A DNA stretch of 60,328 bases from an uncultured Clostridia bacterium (GTDB lineage: Bacteria > Bacillota > Clostridia > Christensenellales > Aristaeellaceae): contig CAMVFE010000009.1 in NCBI GenBank assembly GCA_947166705.1, positions 1 to 60,328 of the forward strand, in the 5' to 3' direction. Both the position numbers and the translations under genes were made by a program. Each line of letters starts with the position of its first letter. The first letter of the stretch is position 1. Positions 8,394 through 17,579 of the stretch are shown here, one piece after another. The notes below the pieces were generated by a model. It did no database searches. It saw only the letters and a list, made by a program, of their open reading frames with translations, and was not told where the DNA came from.

Positions 8394-9000
8394 GACGTAC
8401 CTCCGGGAGTCCCGGTCTGGCGCTTTCCGGCGCTATCTGGTGTATCTCCTTCTCATTCCCATGGGCTATCTCCTCCATGTCTGCGTCCTGCCGTACTTTC
8501 CGCTGGGCGGCGTGACGCCGAACCTGCTCTTCGCGGTCATCGGCATTGTCACCGTGGCTTACGGACGCCTGCAGGCCTTCTGGGCGGGGCTGATCTACGG
8601 TCTCCTGCTGGAGATCCTGCTTCCCTCGGTGCCCTTCGTCTCCCTGGCGGTTTATCCGCTCGCGGCGCTCTTCGTCTCCTTCGTTTTCGCGGACAAGAGC
8701 CTCCGCCAGCTCCAGATGGACCGCGCCCTCAACCGGCGAAGCCACCTGCTTCCCTCCTGGCTTCGGACGCTGCTGTGCGCCATGTCGAACGTCCTGGTCT
8801 GGGAGGTCGTGAACGTCGCCTATATCTATCTGGGCGGCACGGCCCTGACGTTCCTGCATTTTCGCCGTGCCCTGCAGTCTGTGCTGCTGACGGGCGCGCT
8901 GACGCTGCTGGTCGAATTCCCGGTCCGCCGGCTGATCTTCGGCCGCCGCGTGATCATCCCGGTGCTGAAAAACCAGCCCATTGAGTTTTCTAAGAAGTAA
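8386..9000 (+). CDS. mreD: Rod shape-determining membrane protein MreD
   Basis: A 204-residue polytopic membrane protein with about five or six hydrophobic helices (for example YLVYLLLIPMGYLLHVCVL and LLFAVIGIVTVAYG). It fits MreD by size, hydropathy and position. It overlaps the mreC end by 8 bp, so translation is probably coupled. The C-terminus RVIIPVLKNQPIEFSKK is duplicated as DNA just after the stop. Confidence 0.9.
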   Translation: MDKTYLRESRSGAFRRYLVYLLLIPMGYLLHVCVLPYFPLGGVTPNLLFAVIGIVTVAYGRLQAFWAGLIYGLLLEILLPSVPFVSLAVYPLAALFVSFVFADKSLRQLQMDRALNRRSHLLPSWLRTLLCAMSNVLVWEVVNVAYIYLGGTALTFLHFRRALQSVLLTGALTLLVEFPVRRLIFGRRVIIPVLKNQPIEFSKK

Positions 9001-9070
9001 TCCGTCCCCGCGTGATCATCCCGGCGCTGAATCATCAGTCCGCCGGGCTTTCGAAGAATCAGTCCGCCTC
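8947..9070 (+). repeat. Tandem duplication of the mreD 3-prime end
   Basis: The last 50 or so bases of mreD (from 8947) recur after the stop from 9009, an offset of 62 bp. The first 16 bases (CGCGTGATCATCCCGG) are identical and the rest has diverged by scattered substitutions. Translated in the mreD frame the copy reads RVIIPALNHQSAGLSKNQ against RVIIPVLKNQPIEFSKK in mreD. Confidence 0.85.
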
Positions 9071-9121
9071 GCGGCGCCCCGTATCCGGCAGGCCGCCGCG
9101 CGCAGAAAGGAGCCTTGAGCC

Positions 9122-11623
9122 GTGGAAAAGGGCAAAAGGAAAAAAATACAGGGCCTCGGCCGCTATATCGGGTTCGTGGTCGCAGTCTTTGCGATGTTTG
9201 CCTATCTCCTCTCCGGCCTGGTGCGCCTGCAGCTGCAGCAGGAGGAGTACTACCAGATCAAGGCGGAGGACACCCGCACGAAGACGATCGCCCTGCGCGG
9301 CAAGCGCGGCAACATCATCTCGTCCGACTCGGTCATTCTCGCCGAGGATGAGCTGATCTACAACGTCACCTTCTATAAGGACGCCTCCAATGTCTCCGCC
9401 GCCACCTACAAGGCCTATACGGATTCGATCATCGATACGATCGGCATCGTGGAGAAGAACGGCGGCGAAATGGCCATCGATTTTGTCATCGAGCGTTCCC
9501 CTGAAACGGGCGAATGGGTCTTCAACTTCGGCTCCGGCGTGTCGGAGTCGGTCCTCGCGACGCGTGAAAGCCAGTGGCGCTCGAATAACTACCTGACCTC
9601 GATGACCCGCTACGACACGGCAGAAAAATGCATTGAGCGCCTGAAAACCCGCTATCAGATCGCGGACGACGTCCCGGAGGATCTGATGCTGAAAATCATG
9701 GCGATCTATTCGGAGATGCAGATGAACATCTTCAACTCCCAGCCCATCATCATCGCGCGGGACGTCCGTTACGAAACGGTCATCGAAATCGAAACCCGCT
9801 CCATGATGCTCCCGGGCATGGAGATTGAAATCGGCACCAAGCGCGTCTATCCGCGCTCGAACCTGGCCGCCCAGATTATCGGCTACACGGGCGCCATCCC
9901 GTCCCGGGCCATGTGGCTGACCCTGCAGGCCAAGGGCTATTCCTATAATGATACGATCGGCCGCGACGGCATCGAATCCTCGATGGAGGACTGGCTGACC
10001 CAGAACTCCTCCCTCCGCAAGGGCGCCCGCGTCGTGGAGCGGGACCAGATGTCGAAGGTGGTCCGCGAGCTGTCCTACACGGAGCCTCAGGACGGCAACA
10101 ACGTCAAGCTGACCCTGAACGCGGCCTACCAGCAGGTTGCAGAGCGCGCCATCGCTGAAAACGTGTCGACGACGCGGGACCTGCAGGAGCGTTACCTCGC
10201 CTCGGATTCCTGGCTGGAGGCGAACAAAACCGATATTCACAACCGCAACTGGGCGACCTACCCGCTGGAGCTGGCGGAGCACGGCTGCCTGGTGGTGCTG
10301 GATATGCAGTGCCGCGTGCTGGCCCTGGCGAACTACCCGACCTACGACCTGAACGCGCTGGTCGCCGGCGGCAGGGAAGCCATGGCCATCCTGGGCGATG
10401 CGCGTAACCTCCTCCTGAATTACGGTATTCATGCCCGCGGAACCCCGGGTTCGATTTTCAAGATGGTCACGGGCACGGGCGCGCTGGTGGAGGGCGTGCT
10501 GAAGCCCACGGAGCGCATCTCGGACGGCGGGTATTATACGAAGTACAACCAGGACCTTTCAACCGCGCCGAAATGCTGGATCAACAAAAACTACATCTAC
10601 AAGCACGCGAACCAGACCATCGTGGACGGCCTGACCAACTCCTGCAACTATTTCTTCTACGAGCTGGGCTCCCGCCTGGGCGAGGAGCGGCTCTACCGCT
10701 ATGCCTCGCTCTACGGCCTGACCTCGAAAACGGGCATCGACCTGCCCGGCGAGGTGCGCTCGGTGGTCGGCTCGCAGAATACCCTTTACGATCCGACCCG
10801 CGCCGTGAATGAAGCCAATCAGGACACTTCCCTCCCGATCATCGTTTTCAACTCGATCAAGACGCACCTGAAAAACTGCGGCGAGTCCCGAAACATCGAA
10901 TATGACGACGCCCGTCTCTCCGCCTGCGCCAAGCGTCTGATGGATATGGCCGTGAACTACAACGAATCCGAGTGGCTGGACAATATGCGCACCATCCTCA
11001 TGGAGGAGCTGAACATGACCAAGGAAATGGTCTACCTCCAGTCGGTCATCGGTGATACCTACAATTATATGAACGATATCAAGTGGGGCGGCGGCCAGAC
11101 GATTCTGACCGGCATTGGCCAGTCCGTCACGGTGCTCACGCCGGTGGCGGTCGCGCGCTATGTCTGCACGGTCGCGAACAACGGCTACCTCTACAACGTC
11201 TCCCTGATCGATTCGATCTCCTCCCCCCAGGGTGAAATCCTCTCCCAGCGCGAGCCGACGCTGATTCACCGCATCGACAAATCGGACGAGTTCCTCCCAC
11301 TCATCCGGGAAGGGATGAAGGGCGTGGTTGACGAGTCCGGTACTGCGGGTAAGTATTTCCGCAACTGGGCCTATACGGACCAGATCGCCGCGAAGACGGG
11401 AACGGCGCAGGTTACCTCGATCGACCTGGAGAATAACTCCTGGTTCGTCTGCTTCGCTCCCTTCGAAAATCCGGAAATCGCGATCGCCTGCTTTATCCCG
11501 AACGGTTATTCGGGCTCGGAGGCCTCGAAGGCCCCGAAGGCGTTTATCGACTGGTACATGAACCAGAAGATCCTCCGCTCGGTGGAGGACACCCTGCCCG
11601 CGGGCAACAGCCTGGCCCCGTAA
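9122..11623 (+). CDS. mrdA: Penicillin-binding protein 2, elongasome transpeptidase
   Basis: An 833-residue class B PBP that cross-links peptidoglycan during elongation with its SEDS partner RodA (12496). GTG start at 9122 after AGAAAGGAG. One N-terminal membrane helix (about residues 15-38) and a dimerisation domain precede the transpeptidase domain. The three active-site motifs are intact: S444-I-F-K447 in TPGSIFK, S507-C-N509 in NSCNYF, and K758-T-G in AKTGTAQ. It is longer than typical PBP2 (about 620-720), with extra sequence between SxN and KTG. Confidence 0.94.
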   Translation: MEKGKRKKIQGLGRYIGFVVAVFAMFAYLLSGLVRLQLQQEEYYQIKAEDTRTKTIALRGKRGNIISSDSVILAEDELIYNVTFYKDASNVSAATYKAYTDSIIDTIGIVEKNGGEMAIDFVIERSPETGEWVFNFGSGVSESVLATRESQWRSNNYLTSMTRYDTAEKCIERLKTRYQIADDVPEDLMLKIMAIYSEMQMNIFNSQPIIIARDVRYETVIEIETRSMMLPGMEIEIGTKRVYPRSNLAAQIIGYTGAIPSRAMWLTLQAKGYSYNDTIGRDGIESSMEDWLTQNSSLRKGARVVERDQMSKVVRELSYTEPQDGNNVKLTLNAAYQQVAERAIAENVSTTRDLQERYLASDSWLEANKTDIHNRNWATYPLELAEHGCLVVLDMQCRVLALANYPTYDLNALVAGGREAMAILGDARNLLLNYGIHARGTPGSIFKMVTGTGALVEGVLKPTERISDGGYYTKYNQDLSTAPKCWINKNYIYKHANQTIVDGLTNSCNYFFYELGSRLGEERLYRYASLYGLTSKTGIDLPGEVRSVVGSQNTLYDPTRAVNEANQDTSLPIIVFNSIKTHLKNCGESRNIEYDDARLSACAKRLMDMAVNYNESEWLDNMRTILMEELNMTKEMVYLQSVIGDTYNYMNDIKWGGGQTILTGIGQSVTVLTPVAVARYVCTVANNGYLYNVSLIDSISSPQGEILSQREPTLIHRIDKSDEFLPLIREGMKGVVDESGTAGKYFRNWAYTDQIAAKTGTAQVTSIDLENNSWFVCFAPFENPEIAIACFIPNGYSGSEASKAPKAFIDWYMNQKILRSVEDTLPAGNSLAP

Positions 11624-11683
11624 ACGAATGTCACAATCTCCTCCGCTCCGCGGCGATTTACCTGTGTAAGAAAGGCAGCGTCA

Positions 11684-12499
11684 ATGTCTGAATCCTTCCT
11701 CTTTGCCTCCGGCAAGGGCGGCGTCGGCAAATCAGTCCTCGCCGCGAATCTGGCGGTTCTCCTGGCCCGCTCGGGCAGCCGTGTCGTGCTGATCGACGCG
11801 GACCTGGGCCTTCGCGCCCAGGATCTGATGCTCGGGCTGGAGAATGATATTGTTTATGACCTGCTGGACGTCGTCGAGGGCGTCTGCCCGCTGGAACAGG
11901 CGCTCCTCCCGGTTCCGTCCCTCGCCCGCCTCCTGCTCCTGCCGGCGGCGCAGTTCGCCCGTGTGAAGGACCTGGATCCGCGGGCGTTGAAAAAGATCCT
12001 CGCCCGGCTCCGCCGGGATGCGGATTTCATATTTGTGGACTGCCCTGCCGGGCTGGAGCGTGGCCTGCGCAACGTGCTGAACGCGGGTGCCTCCCTCACT
12101 CCGGTCCTGGTCGTGACGCCGGACGATCTCTGCATCCGGGACGCGGAACGCGTCTCCGCCCTTCTGCAGGATAAAAAGCTGCCCCAGGCGCGCGTCCTAG
12201 TCAACCGCCTGCAGCCGGACCTGGTCCACGCGGGCCTGATGTATTCGGCCCAGACGGTAGCCCAGGTGCTGGACCTGCCCCTCCTCGGGGAGGTCCCGGA
12301 GGATCAGGCCTTCTGCCTCGCCCTCCTGCGCCATCGCTATGCCGTGGATTATGTCTGCGAGGCGGAAAAGGCGCTCACGCGCATCGTCGCCCGCCTCCGG
12401 GGGGAGGACCGGCCCTTCCCGTCCTACGGACGGCGCCGTACGCCCTTCCTCCGCCGCCATCGTTTTGCGAAGCCCAGGGAGGTGAAGCGTTACTCATGA
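11684..12499 (+). CDS. minD: MinD/ParA-family ATPase
   Basis: A 271-residue deviant-Walker ATPase with ASGKGGVGKSVLAANLA (KGGVGKS at residues 11-17), VLIDADLGLRAQDLMLGL and FIFVDCPAG. The GLRxxDLxLGLE pattern is characteristic of MinD. Instead of a typical amphipathic membrane helix, the C-terminus is a basic arginine-rich tail (SYGRRRTPFLRRHRF). It lies between PBP2 and rodA with no minC or minE in the window. It may position division or the elongasome; the role is inferred from family and context. Confidence 0.85.
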   Translation: MSESFLFASGKGGVGKSVLAANLAVLLARSGSRVVLIDADLGLRAQDLMLGLENDIVYDLLDVVEGVCPLEQALLPVPSLARLLLLPAAQFARVKDLDPRALKKILARLRRDADFIFVDCPAGLERGLRNVLNAGASLTPVLVVTPDDLCIRDAERVSALLQDKKLPQARVLVNRLQPDLVHAGLMYSAQTVAQVLDLPLLGEVPEDQAFCLALLRHRYAVDYVCEAEKALTRIVARLRGEDRPFPSYGRRRTPFLRRHRFAKPREVKRYS

Positions 12500-13722
12500 T
12501 GAAGTCCTCCGATTCCCGCGCCTATCAGGCGCATACGGATATTCCGCTGATCATTCTGGTGGCGGCCATGTCCCTCATGGGCATCGTCGCCGTCTGCGTG
12601 GCGACCTATTCGCCGGATTCCTCGCCGGACGTCTCGTTCCTGAACCATGTCGTGGAATCCTCCTATACCATGCGCCAGTGCCTCTTCGTGCTGGTCGCGC
12701 CGCTGGTCGTCGGCGTCCTCATGGCCCTGCCCTATCACTTTCTTTACTCCCGCGCGGAGTGGATCTACTGGGGCATGGTCATCCTCCTCACGGTGGTTAC
12801 GATCACGAACCGGGCCCAGGGCGTGAAGGCCTGGCTGGACGTCATCTGGGGCTACACGATTCAGCCCTCGGAATTCGCGAAGCTGTCCATCATCCTGATC
12901 CTGGCCAAACAGCTCTCCCGGTCGAATCACCCGATGAACACCCTCCGCTCCTTCATGCGCATCATGCTGACGGTGCTCCTGCCCTCCGCCATCATCCTGG
13001 CGGAAGGCGAAACAGGCTCCATGCTGGTCATCATCTTCCTCACGGCGGTGATGCTGTATTTCGGCAACGTCAGCCTGAAAATCCTGGGCGGCCTCGCGGG
13101 CACTGCCATTCTCCTGGTTCTGAGCATCTACGCCCTGGCGGTCGCGACCGGCTCGAATGACTACCGACTCGCCCGGATTTACGGCTTCCTGAATCCGGAG
13201 CTGTATTCCTCCTCGGACGCGTACCAGATCCTGCAGTCCCAGATGGCGATCGGCTCGGGAGGCCTGACGGGCATCGGCATGTTCGTCGACGGCGCCATCT
13301 CCCAGCTGAACTATGTCCCCGCGGACTGGACGGACTTCATCTACGCCACCATCGGGGAAGCCTGGGGCTTCGCGGGCTGCGTCACGGTGCTTCTTCTCTA
13401 TGTGCTCATCATCCTCCGCATGCTCTACCTGGCCTGGTTCACGCGGGACCGCTTCGGCCGCCTGGTCATCTGCGGAGTCATGGGCATGCTCCTCTTCCAT
13501 ATCTTTGAAAACATCGCGATGACGCTTGGCCTCATGCCCATCACGGGCATCCCCCTGCCGTTCCTTTCCTACGGCGGCTCGAACATGGTCACGAACATGG
13601 GCGGCGTGGGTCTGGTGCTGAACGTGACGCGCAACCGGTCTCTCTCGGACGCGATCAGCACGCCCCAGACCTTCTTCAATCCATACCGCTTCTCGACGCG
13701 CTTCAAAACCCGGCCCTACTGA
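12496..13722 (+). CDS. rodA: SEDS peptidoglycan glycosyltransferase RodA
   Basis: A 408-residue membrane protein with about ten helices, of the FtsW/RodA/SpoVE family, which polymerises lipid II during elongation. Visible signatures are IQPSEFAKLSIIL, AEGETGSMLVI (a SEDS aspartate/glutamate region), DFIYATIGEAWGF, and LPFLSYGGSNM near the C-terminus. The ATG overlaps the minD stop as ATGA, after AGGGAGGTG. Assignment to RodA rather than FtsW rests on the mre-PBP2 context. Confidence 0.93.
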   Translation: MMKSSDSRAYQAHTDIPLIILVAAMSLMGIVAVCVATYSPDSSPDVSFLNHVVESSYTMRQCLFVLVAPLVVGVLMALPYHFLYSRAEWIYWGMVILLTVVTITNRAQGVKAWLDVIWGYTIQPSEFAKLSIILILAKQLSRSNHPMNTLRSFMRIMLTVLLPSAIILAEGETGSMLVIIFLTAVMLYFGNVSLKILGGLAGTAILLVLSIYALAVATGSNDYRLARIYGFLNPELYSSSDAYQILQSQMAIGSGGLTGIGMFVDGAISQLNYVPADWTDFIYATIGEAWGFAGCVTVLLLYVLIILRMLYLAWFTRDRFGRLVICGVMGMLLFHIFENIAMTLGLMPITGIPLPFLSYGGSNMVTNMGGVGLVLNVTRNRSLSDAISTPQTFFNPYRFSTRFKTRPY

Positions 13723-13778
13723 TTTCGTCGGCCGCGCCCTGTCCCGTACTGGCCGCGTCCGCTTTTCCCCCGGAACTT

Positions 13779-13816
13779 CAGCAGGCAGCCCTTCGGGCTG
13801 CCTGCTGCTTTATTGT
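13779..13816 (+). terminator. Intrinsic terminator of the maf-rodA operon
   Basis: A 12-bp GC-rich stem AGCAGGCAGCCC/GGGCTGCCTGCT is closed by a TTCG loop and followed by CTTTATTGTCTTT. It lies 57 bp after rodA and is convergent with recD2. Confidence 0.9.
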
Positions 13817-13856
13817 CTTTCCCGCGCTCCCGGTACGGTCTTCCCGAACCAGCCGT

Positions 13857-16034
13857 TCACAGCCGCCCGTTCGCGTCTGCGCCTTCCGGAGCGTCCGCTC
13901 CGCTCTGTTCCTGCAAAATGCTTCCCTTCAGCCTTTCGGCGAGCAGGGTATTCCGGCTTTCGACCGTCACATTCCGCACGGCGATGGCGAGGGCCTTCCG
14001 GGAGCCGATCATGACGAGGGCCTTCCTGGCCCGGGTGATCCCTGTATAGACCAGATTCCGCTGCAGCATGATGTAGTGGGTCATCATCACGGGCATGACG
14101 ACAATGGGATATTCGGAACCCTGGGCCTTATGGATGGTGGTGGCGTAGGCCAGCACGACCTCGTCCAGCTCGGATATGTCGTACCGCACGGTCCTTCCGT
14201 CGAACTCGGCGGTCAGCTCCCTCTCCTCGGTGTCGATGCCGGTAACGACGCCGATATCCCCGTTGAAAACTTCCTTGTCGTAGTTGTTCCGGATCTGCAT
14301 GATCTTGTCCCGCGTCCGGAAAACGGTGCCGCCGCGTCGCAGCCCCTCCCCGCCGGGATTCAGCGCCTCCTGCAGCATCTGGTTCAGGTTGGCGGCGCCG
14401 ACCGCGCCCCGCTGCATCGGGGTCAGCACCTGAATGTTCCCGGTCCGGTAATACCCGGGCAGCCTTTCCTTCACCAGCTGCACAATCAGCTCCGCGGCCT
14501 TCTCCGGATCCTCCTCAGGCACGAAGAAAAAATCGCTCCCCGGCTTGTTGCTGATCTCGGGCATCCCGCCCTCATTGATCCGGTGGGCGTTCATGATGAT
14601 CCGGCTCTCCTGGGCCTGCCGGAAAATCCTGGTCAGCCGCACGGTCGGAAACTGTCCGCTGCTGATGATGTCCCGCAGCACGTTCCCCGCGCCGACGGAG
14701 GGCAGCTGGTCGACGTCGCCGATCAGAATCACCTTCATTCTGTCCGGCACGGCTTTCATGAGGTTATACATCAGCAGAATGTCGATCATGGAGCATTCGT
14801 CCACAATCAGCACGTCCCCCTGCAGGGGATTCTCGGGATTCCTTCCGTACCCTTCCTGCGGCTTGAATTCCAGCAGCCGGTGGATGGTTTTTGCCTCCAT
14901 TCCGGTCGCCTCGGAAAGCCGCTTCGCGGCCCTCCCGGTCGGGGCCGCCAGCAGGATCTCCGCCCCGGCGTCCCGCAGCGCGGTAATGATCCCCAGCGTG
15001 GTGGTCGTCTTTCCGGTTCCGGGTCCGCCCGTCAGCACGAGCACCTTTTCTCTTCCTGCCCGGATGATGGCGTCCATCTGTGTCTCATCATATGTCATCC
15101 CGGTCTGAAACCGGATCCGCTCCTCGTCCGGCGTGATCCTCACGCCGTCGCTGCAGCGCCAGACCGCCTGCAGCCGGGCCGCCGTCCCTGTCTCCGCGAA
15201 GTAGAACGGCGGCAGGTAGACCATGTCCGTCCCCTCGGTGATCACGTCCTTCGCGCGGATCATCTCGTCCAGCGTCATGGACAGCAGGCCTTCATCTGCC
15301 TCCAGCAGCTCCTTCCCCTTCCCGGTCAGCTGATCCCGCGTGGCGTAGCAATGGCCTTCGTCGGCCAGCCGGTTCAGGGCGTACAGAAGCCCCGCCCGCA
15401 GCCGGGCGTACCGCTCCTTCCCGAAGCCCATTTTCATGGCGATGGTGTCGGCGGTCCGGAACCCGATGCCCCAGATGTCGTCGGCCAGCCGGTAGGGGTT
15501 CTCCGTCACCGCCTGAATGCTCCCGCTTCCGTACGTGCGGTAGATCTTCGCCGCGTGGCTGGTGCTCACGTCGTGCTCCTGCAGGAACAGCATGACGTTC
15601 TTGATCTCCTTCTGCTCCGCCCAGCTTTTGATGATGCGGTTCACCCGCGCCTTCCCGAGCCCGGGCACCCGGATCAGTTCCTCGGGGCTCTCCTCGATGA
15701 TTGTCAGGGTATTGTCCCCGAACTCCCGCACGATCCGCTGGGCGTATTTGGGTCCGATGCCCTTGATCAGCCCGGACCCGAGGTACTTCTCCATGCCGTA
15801 CGCGGTTGCGGGCAGGGTCTCCTCGTATTTTTCGATGATGAACTGCTTTCCGTACCGGCTGTCCACCTTCCAGTTCCCTTCCAGGGTCAGCACGGCGCCG
15901 GCATGCGTCTCGGCGAGGTTTCCCACGGCGCTCACCAGCTCGGGGAAGCCCTTGGCGCGGACCTTCAGCACGGTATATCCGTTCTCCTCGTTCCGGTAAG
16001 TGATATGCTCCACGACGCATCTCATCCGGTCCAT
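13857..16034 (-). CDS. recD2: RecD2-type ATP-dependent DNA helicase
   Basis: A 725-residue SF1B helicase of the RecD2 (YrrC) family. It acts on its own, without RecBC, in DNA repair and mismatch-related processes. The N-terminal OB-like domain is followed by helix-hairpin-helix motifs (GSGLIKGIGPKYAQRI, VPGLGKARV). The motor has Walker A GGPGTGKT at 336-343, VDECSM Walker B near 411, GDVDQLPSVGAG (motif III), and C-terminal TIHKAQGSEYPIV and YTGITRARK (motifs V and VI). Length matches the family. ATG at 16034 follows GAAAGGGGA. Confidence 0.95.
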   Translation of the reverse strand: MDRMRCVVEHITYRNEENGYTVLKVRAKGFPELVSAVGNLAETHAGAVLTLEGNWKVDSRYGKQFIIEKYEETLPATAYGMEKYLGSGLIKGIGPKYAQRIVREFGDNTLTIIEESPEELIRVPGLGKARVNRIIKSWAEQKEIKNVMLFLQEHDVSTSHAAKIYRTYGSGSIQAVTENPYRLADDIWGIGFRTADTIAMKMGFGKERYARLRAGLLYALNRLADEGHCYATRDQLTGKGKELLEADEGLLSMTLDEMIRAKDVITEGTDMVYLPPFYFAETGTAARLQAVWRCSDGVRITPDEERIRFQTGMTYDETQMDAIIRAGREKVLVLTGGPGTGKTTTTLGIITALRDAGAEILLAAPTGRAAKRLSEATGMEAKTIHRLLEFKPQEGYGRNPENPLQGDVLIVDECSMIDILLMYNLMKAVPDRMKVILIGDVDQLPSVGAGNVLRDIISSGQFPTVRLTRIFRQAQESRIIMNAHRINEGGMPEISNKPGSDFFFVPEEDPEKAAELIVQLVKERLPGYYRTGNIQVLTPMQRGAVGAANLNQMLQEALNPGGEGLRRGGTVFRTRDKIMQIRNNYDKEVFNGDIGVVTGIDTEERELTAEFDGRTVRYDISELDEVVLAYATTIHKAQGSEYPIVVMPVMMTHYIMLQRNLVYTGITRARKALVMIGSRKALAIAVRNVTVESRNTLLAERLKGSILQEQSGADAPEGADANGRL

Positions 16035-16176
16035 CCCGTGCTGTCCCCTTTCTCCGCCCCGGCGGTTTTCTGTCCTGTTTTTCCTTCATCCATGATATCG
16101 GGCAGTCCGGGTTTGGTCAATAGTCCCGGGAAATTCTCTCCGTCCCGCCGGAACTGTCCATCCCTCAAAAAAAGCC

Positions 16177-16205
16177 TTGACAGGGGTAAGGAATTCGTGT
16201 ATTAT
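16177..16205 (+). promoter_or_regulatory. Promoter of the tRNA pair
   Basis: TTGACA (16177-16182), 17 bp, TATTAT (16200-16205); an overlapping TATAAT lies three bases downstream. It is just upstream of the initiator tRNA. Confidence 0.85.
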
Positions 16206-16237
16206 AATTTTCGCCGCCTGAAAAGGAAGGGCAATGT

Positions 16238-16311
16238 CGCGGGGTGGAGCAGTTTGGCAGCTCGTCGGGCTCATAACCCGGAGGTCGGGGGTTCAAGTCC
16301 CTCCCCCGCAA
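16238..16311 (+). tRNA. tRNA-fMet (CAT), initiator
   Basis: A full cloverleaf. Acceptor GCGGGG pairs with CCCCGC, and the first base C faces A72 unpaired, the bacterial initiator signature. The anticodon stem has the three consecutive G:C pairs (GGG/CCC) of initiators, the loop is CTCATAA with CAT at 16272-16274, and the T loop has GGTTCAAGTCC. CCA is not encoded (ACT follows). Confidence 0.97.
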
Positions 16312-16318
16312 CTCATCT

Positions 16319-16392
16319 GGCTCAGTAGCTCAGCTGGCTAGAGCATTCGGTTCATACCCGGAGTGTCATAGGTTCGAGTCCTATCTGAGCCA
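16319..16392 (+). tRNA. tRNA-Met (CAT), elongator
   Basis: A 7-bp acceptor GGCTCAG/CTGAGCC with discriminator A, D arm AGCTCAGCTGGCTAGAGC, anticodon CAT at 16353-16355 in loop TTCATAC, and T arm ATAGGTTCGAGTCCTAT. CCA is not encoded. It lies seven bases after the initiator tRNA on the same transcript. A lysidine-modified tRNA-Ile2 also has a CAT anticodon, but the pairing with the initiator and the overall sequence favour Met. Confidence 0.93.
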
Positions 16393-16401
16393 CAGGACTT
16401 A

Positions 16402-16434
16402 CCCCCGGAGGATCAATCCTCCGGGGGTTTTCTT
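16402..16434 (+). terminator. Terminator of the tRNA transcript
   Basis: A perfect 12-bp stem CCCCCGGAGGAT/ATCCTCCGGGGG with a two-base loop, followed by TTTTCTT. The convergent WYL regulator gene ends inside this hairpin: its stop codon occupies 16413-16415. Confidence 0.93.
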
Positions 16435-17447
16435 GTTAGCAGTTTCCGCTGACGCTCCATGACATCCTTCAGCATGGCTTCATATGAAGCCGCGACCTCC
16501 TCCGGGGATTCGATCAGGATGCCGCCCTGGAACTGGAAAACCCAGCTGAGAAAGGTGCTGGATGGAACAACTTTCACAAAAGCACGGAATGATTCCTCAT
16601 TCACAATCTCTGTCGAAGTGTCCTCTCCGAAACGGTCAAGCAAATTTTGCATAAGGTCGTTCTCGCAGCGGAGCGTGACCCGCGTCTCCGGAAGATCCCC
16701 GTCATACATCCGGATTACGGTTCGAGCATACTCCGACGGGTTGAAGTCCGGCTTCTCCACAGCCGGCTCCTGCAGGATCTCCAGGCCGCACATACGGTCC
16801 ACCCGGTACTTGACAATTTTCTCCCTTTTGTCGGACCAGGCCGCCATATAATACCTGTCGTCGTTCCAGATCAGGGCGCAGGGCGATGCAATATAAAGTT
16901 CGCCGTCATGGCGGAGAACCTTCTGTTTCTCGGGAGTATAGTCCCACATGCGGAAGCTCATCTTCCTCCGCTGCCCGATGGCTGACTGGATCAAATCGAT
17001 GCTGACAAAAACAGAGTGATTGGTCGTCTTAAGCCGGTCCTCGTTGATGACCTTCCGGAACAGGCTCTGCCTGTTCTGCTCATTCGTCAGTTTCGACAGC
17101 TTTGAGATGAGAAGGTCACTCTTCTCCGCTGTAATGAAACGGGAGGAGCATACCGCATCCACCAGCATCTTCAGTTCAGCAAGTTCAAAGAGTCTGGAAC
17201 CGATATGATACGCTTTCGCTGCGGTCTTCGGCGTCGGAATCCGCTCCGAAATCAGATCCAGACCGGCATCAGCAAGGGAGGCCATGTCGTCCGCAACAGT
17301 AAGGCGCTGGGTCCTGTATCCATGCTTCTTGCAGAGCTCCACGATCTCCTCCGTGGTCAGGACATGGTTATCGTCCGTATGCTCCAGAAGATAACGCTCC
17401 AGAAAAAGGAGTCTGGCCTTCACGCCGGATTCATTTCTTGCAGGCAC
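16413..17447 (-). CDS. WYL-domain transcriptional regulator
   Basis: A 344-residue regulator. The start is taken as GTG at 17447, seven bases after a GGGGGG run. An in-frame extension to 17741 crosses a promoter-like region and looks non-coding. The N-terminal part (SGVKARLLFLERYLLEHTDDNHVL) fits a winged helix. The central segment with DRYYMAAWSDKREKIVKYRVDRM fits the WYL ligand-sensing domain, followed by a C-terminal WCX-like part. Such proteins respond to nucleic-acid or nucleotide ligands; the target here is unknown. The last codons lie inside the tRNA terminator hairpin. Confidence 0.82.
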   Translation of the reverse strand: MPARNESGVKARLLFLERYLLEHTDDNHVLTTEEIVELCKKHGYRTQRLTVADDMASLADAGLDLISERIPTPKTAAKAYHIGSRLFELAELKMLVDAVCSSRFITAEKSDLLISKLSKLTNEQNRQSLFRKVINEDRLKTTNHSVFVSIDLIQSAIGQRRKMSFRMWDYTPEKQKVLRHDGELYIASPCALIWNDDRYYMAAWSDKREKIVKYRVDRMCGLEILQEPAVEKPDFNPSEYARTVIRMYDGDLPETRVTLRCENDLMQNLLDRFGEDTSTEIVNEESFRAFVKVVPSSTFLSWVFQFQGGILIESPEEVAASYEAMLKDVMERQRKLLTRKPPED

Positions 17448-17466
17448 TATATCACCCCCCAAGTAT

Positions 17467-17495
17467 ATTATATCAGGATGATCGAACGGAAAAAT
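17467..17495 (-). promoter_or_regulatory. Possible promoter of the WYL regulator
   Basis: A perfect TATAAT (17467-17472) lies on the minus strand about 20 bases before the GTG start. The -35 region (ATTTTT) is weak. Only the -10 is convincing. Confidence 0.35.
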
Positions 17496-17579
17496 AAGCG
17501 TCAGGATGAAACTGCTCAACATATTAAAATTAGTATACAGGATAAGCAGCGGTATGGGAACAAGCGAAAAAAGACTGCA

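Noticed and set aside
14076-16328. A 750-codon plus-strand frame opposite recD2
   Set aside because: Antisense shadow of recD2 that even runs into the initiator tRNA; no ribosome site or recognisable motif.
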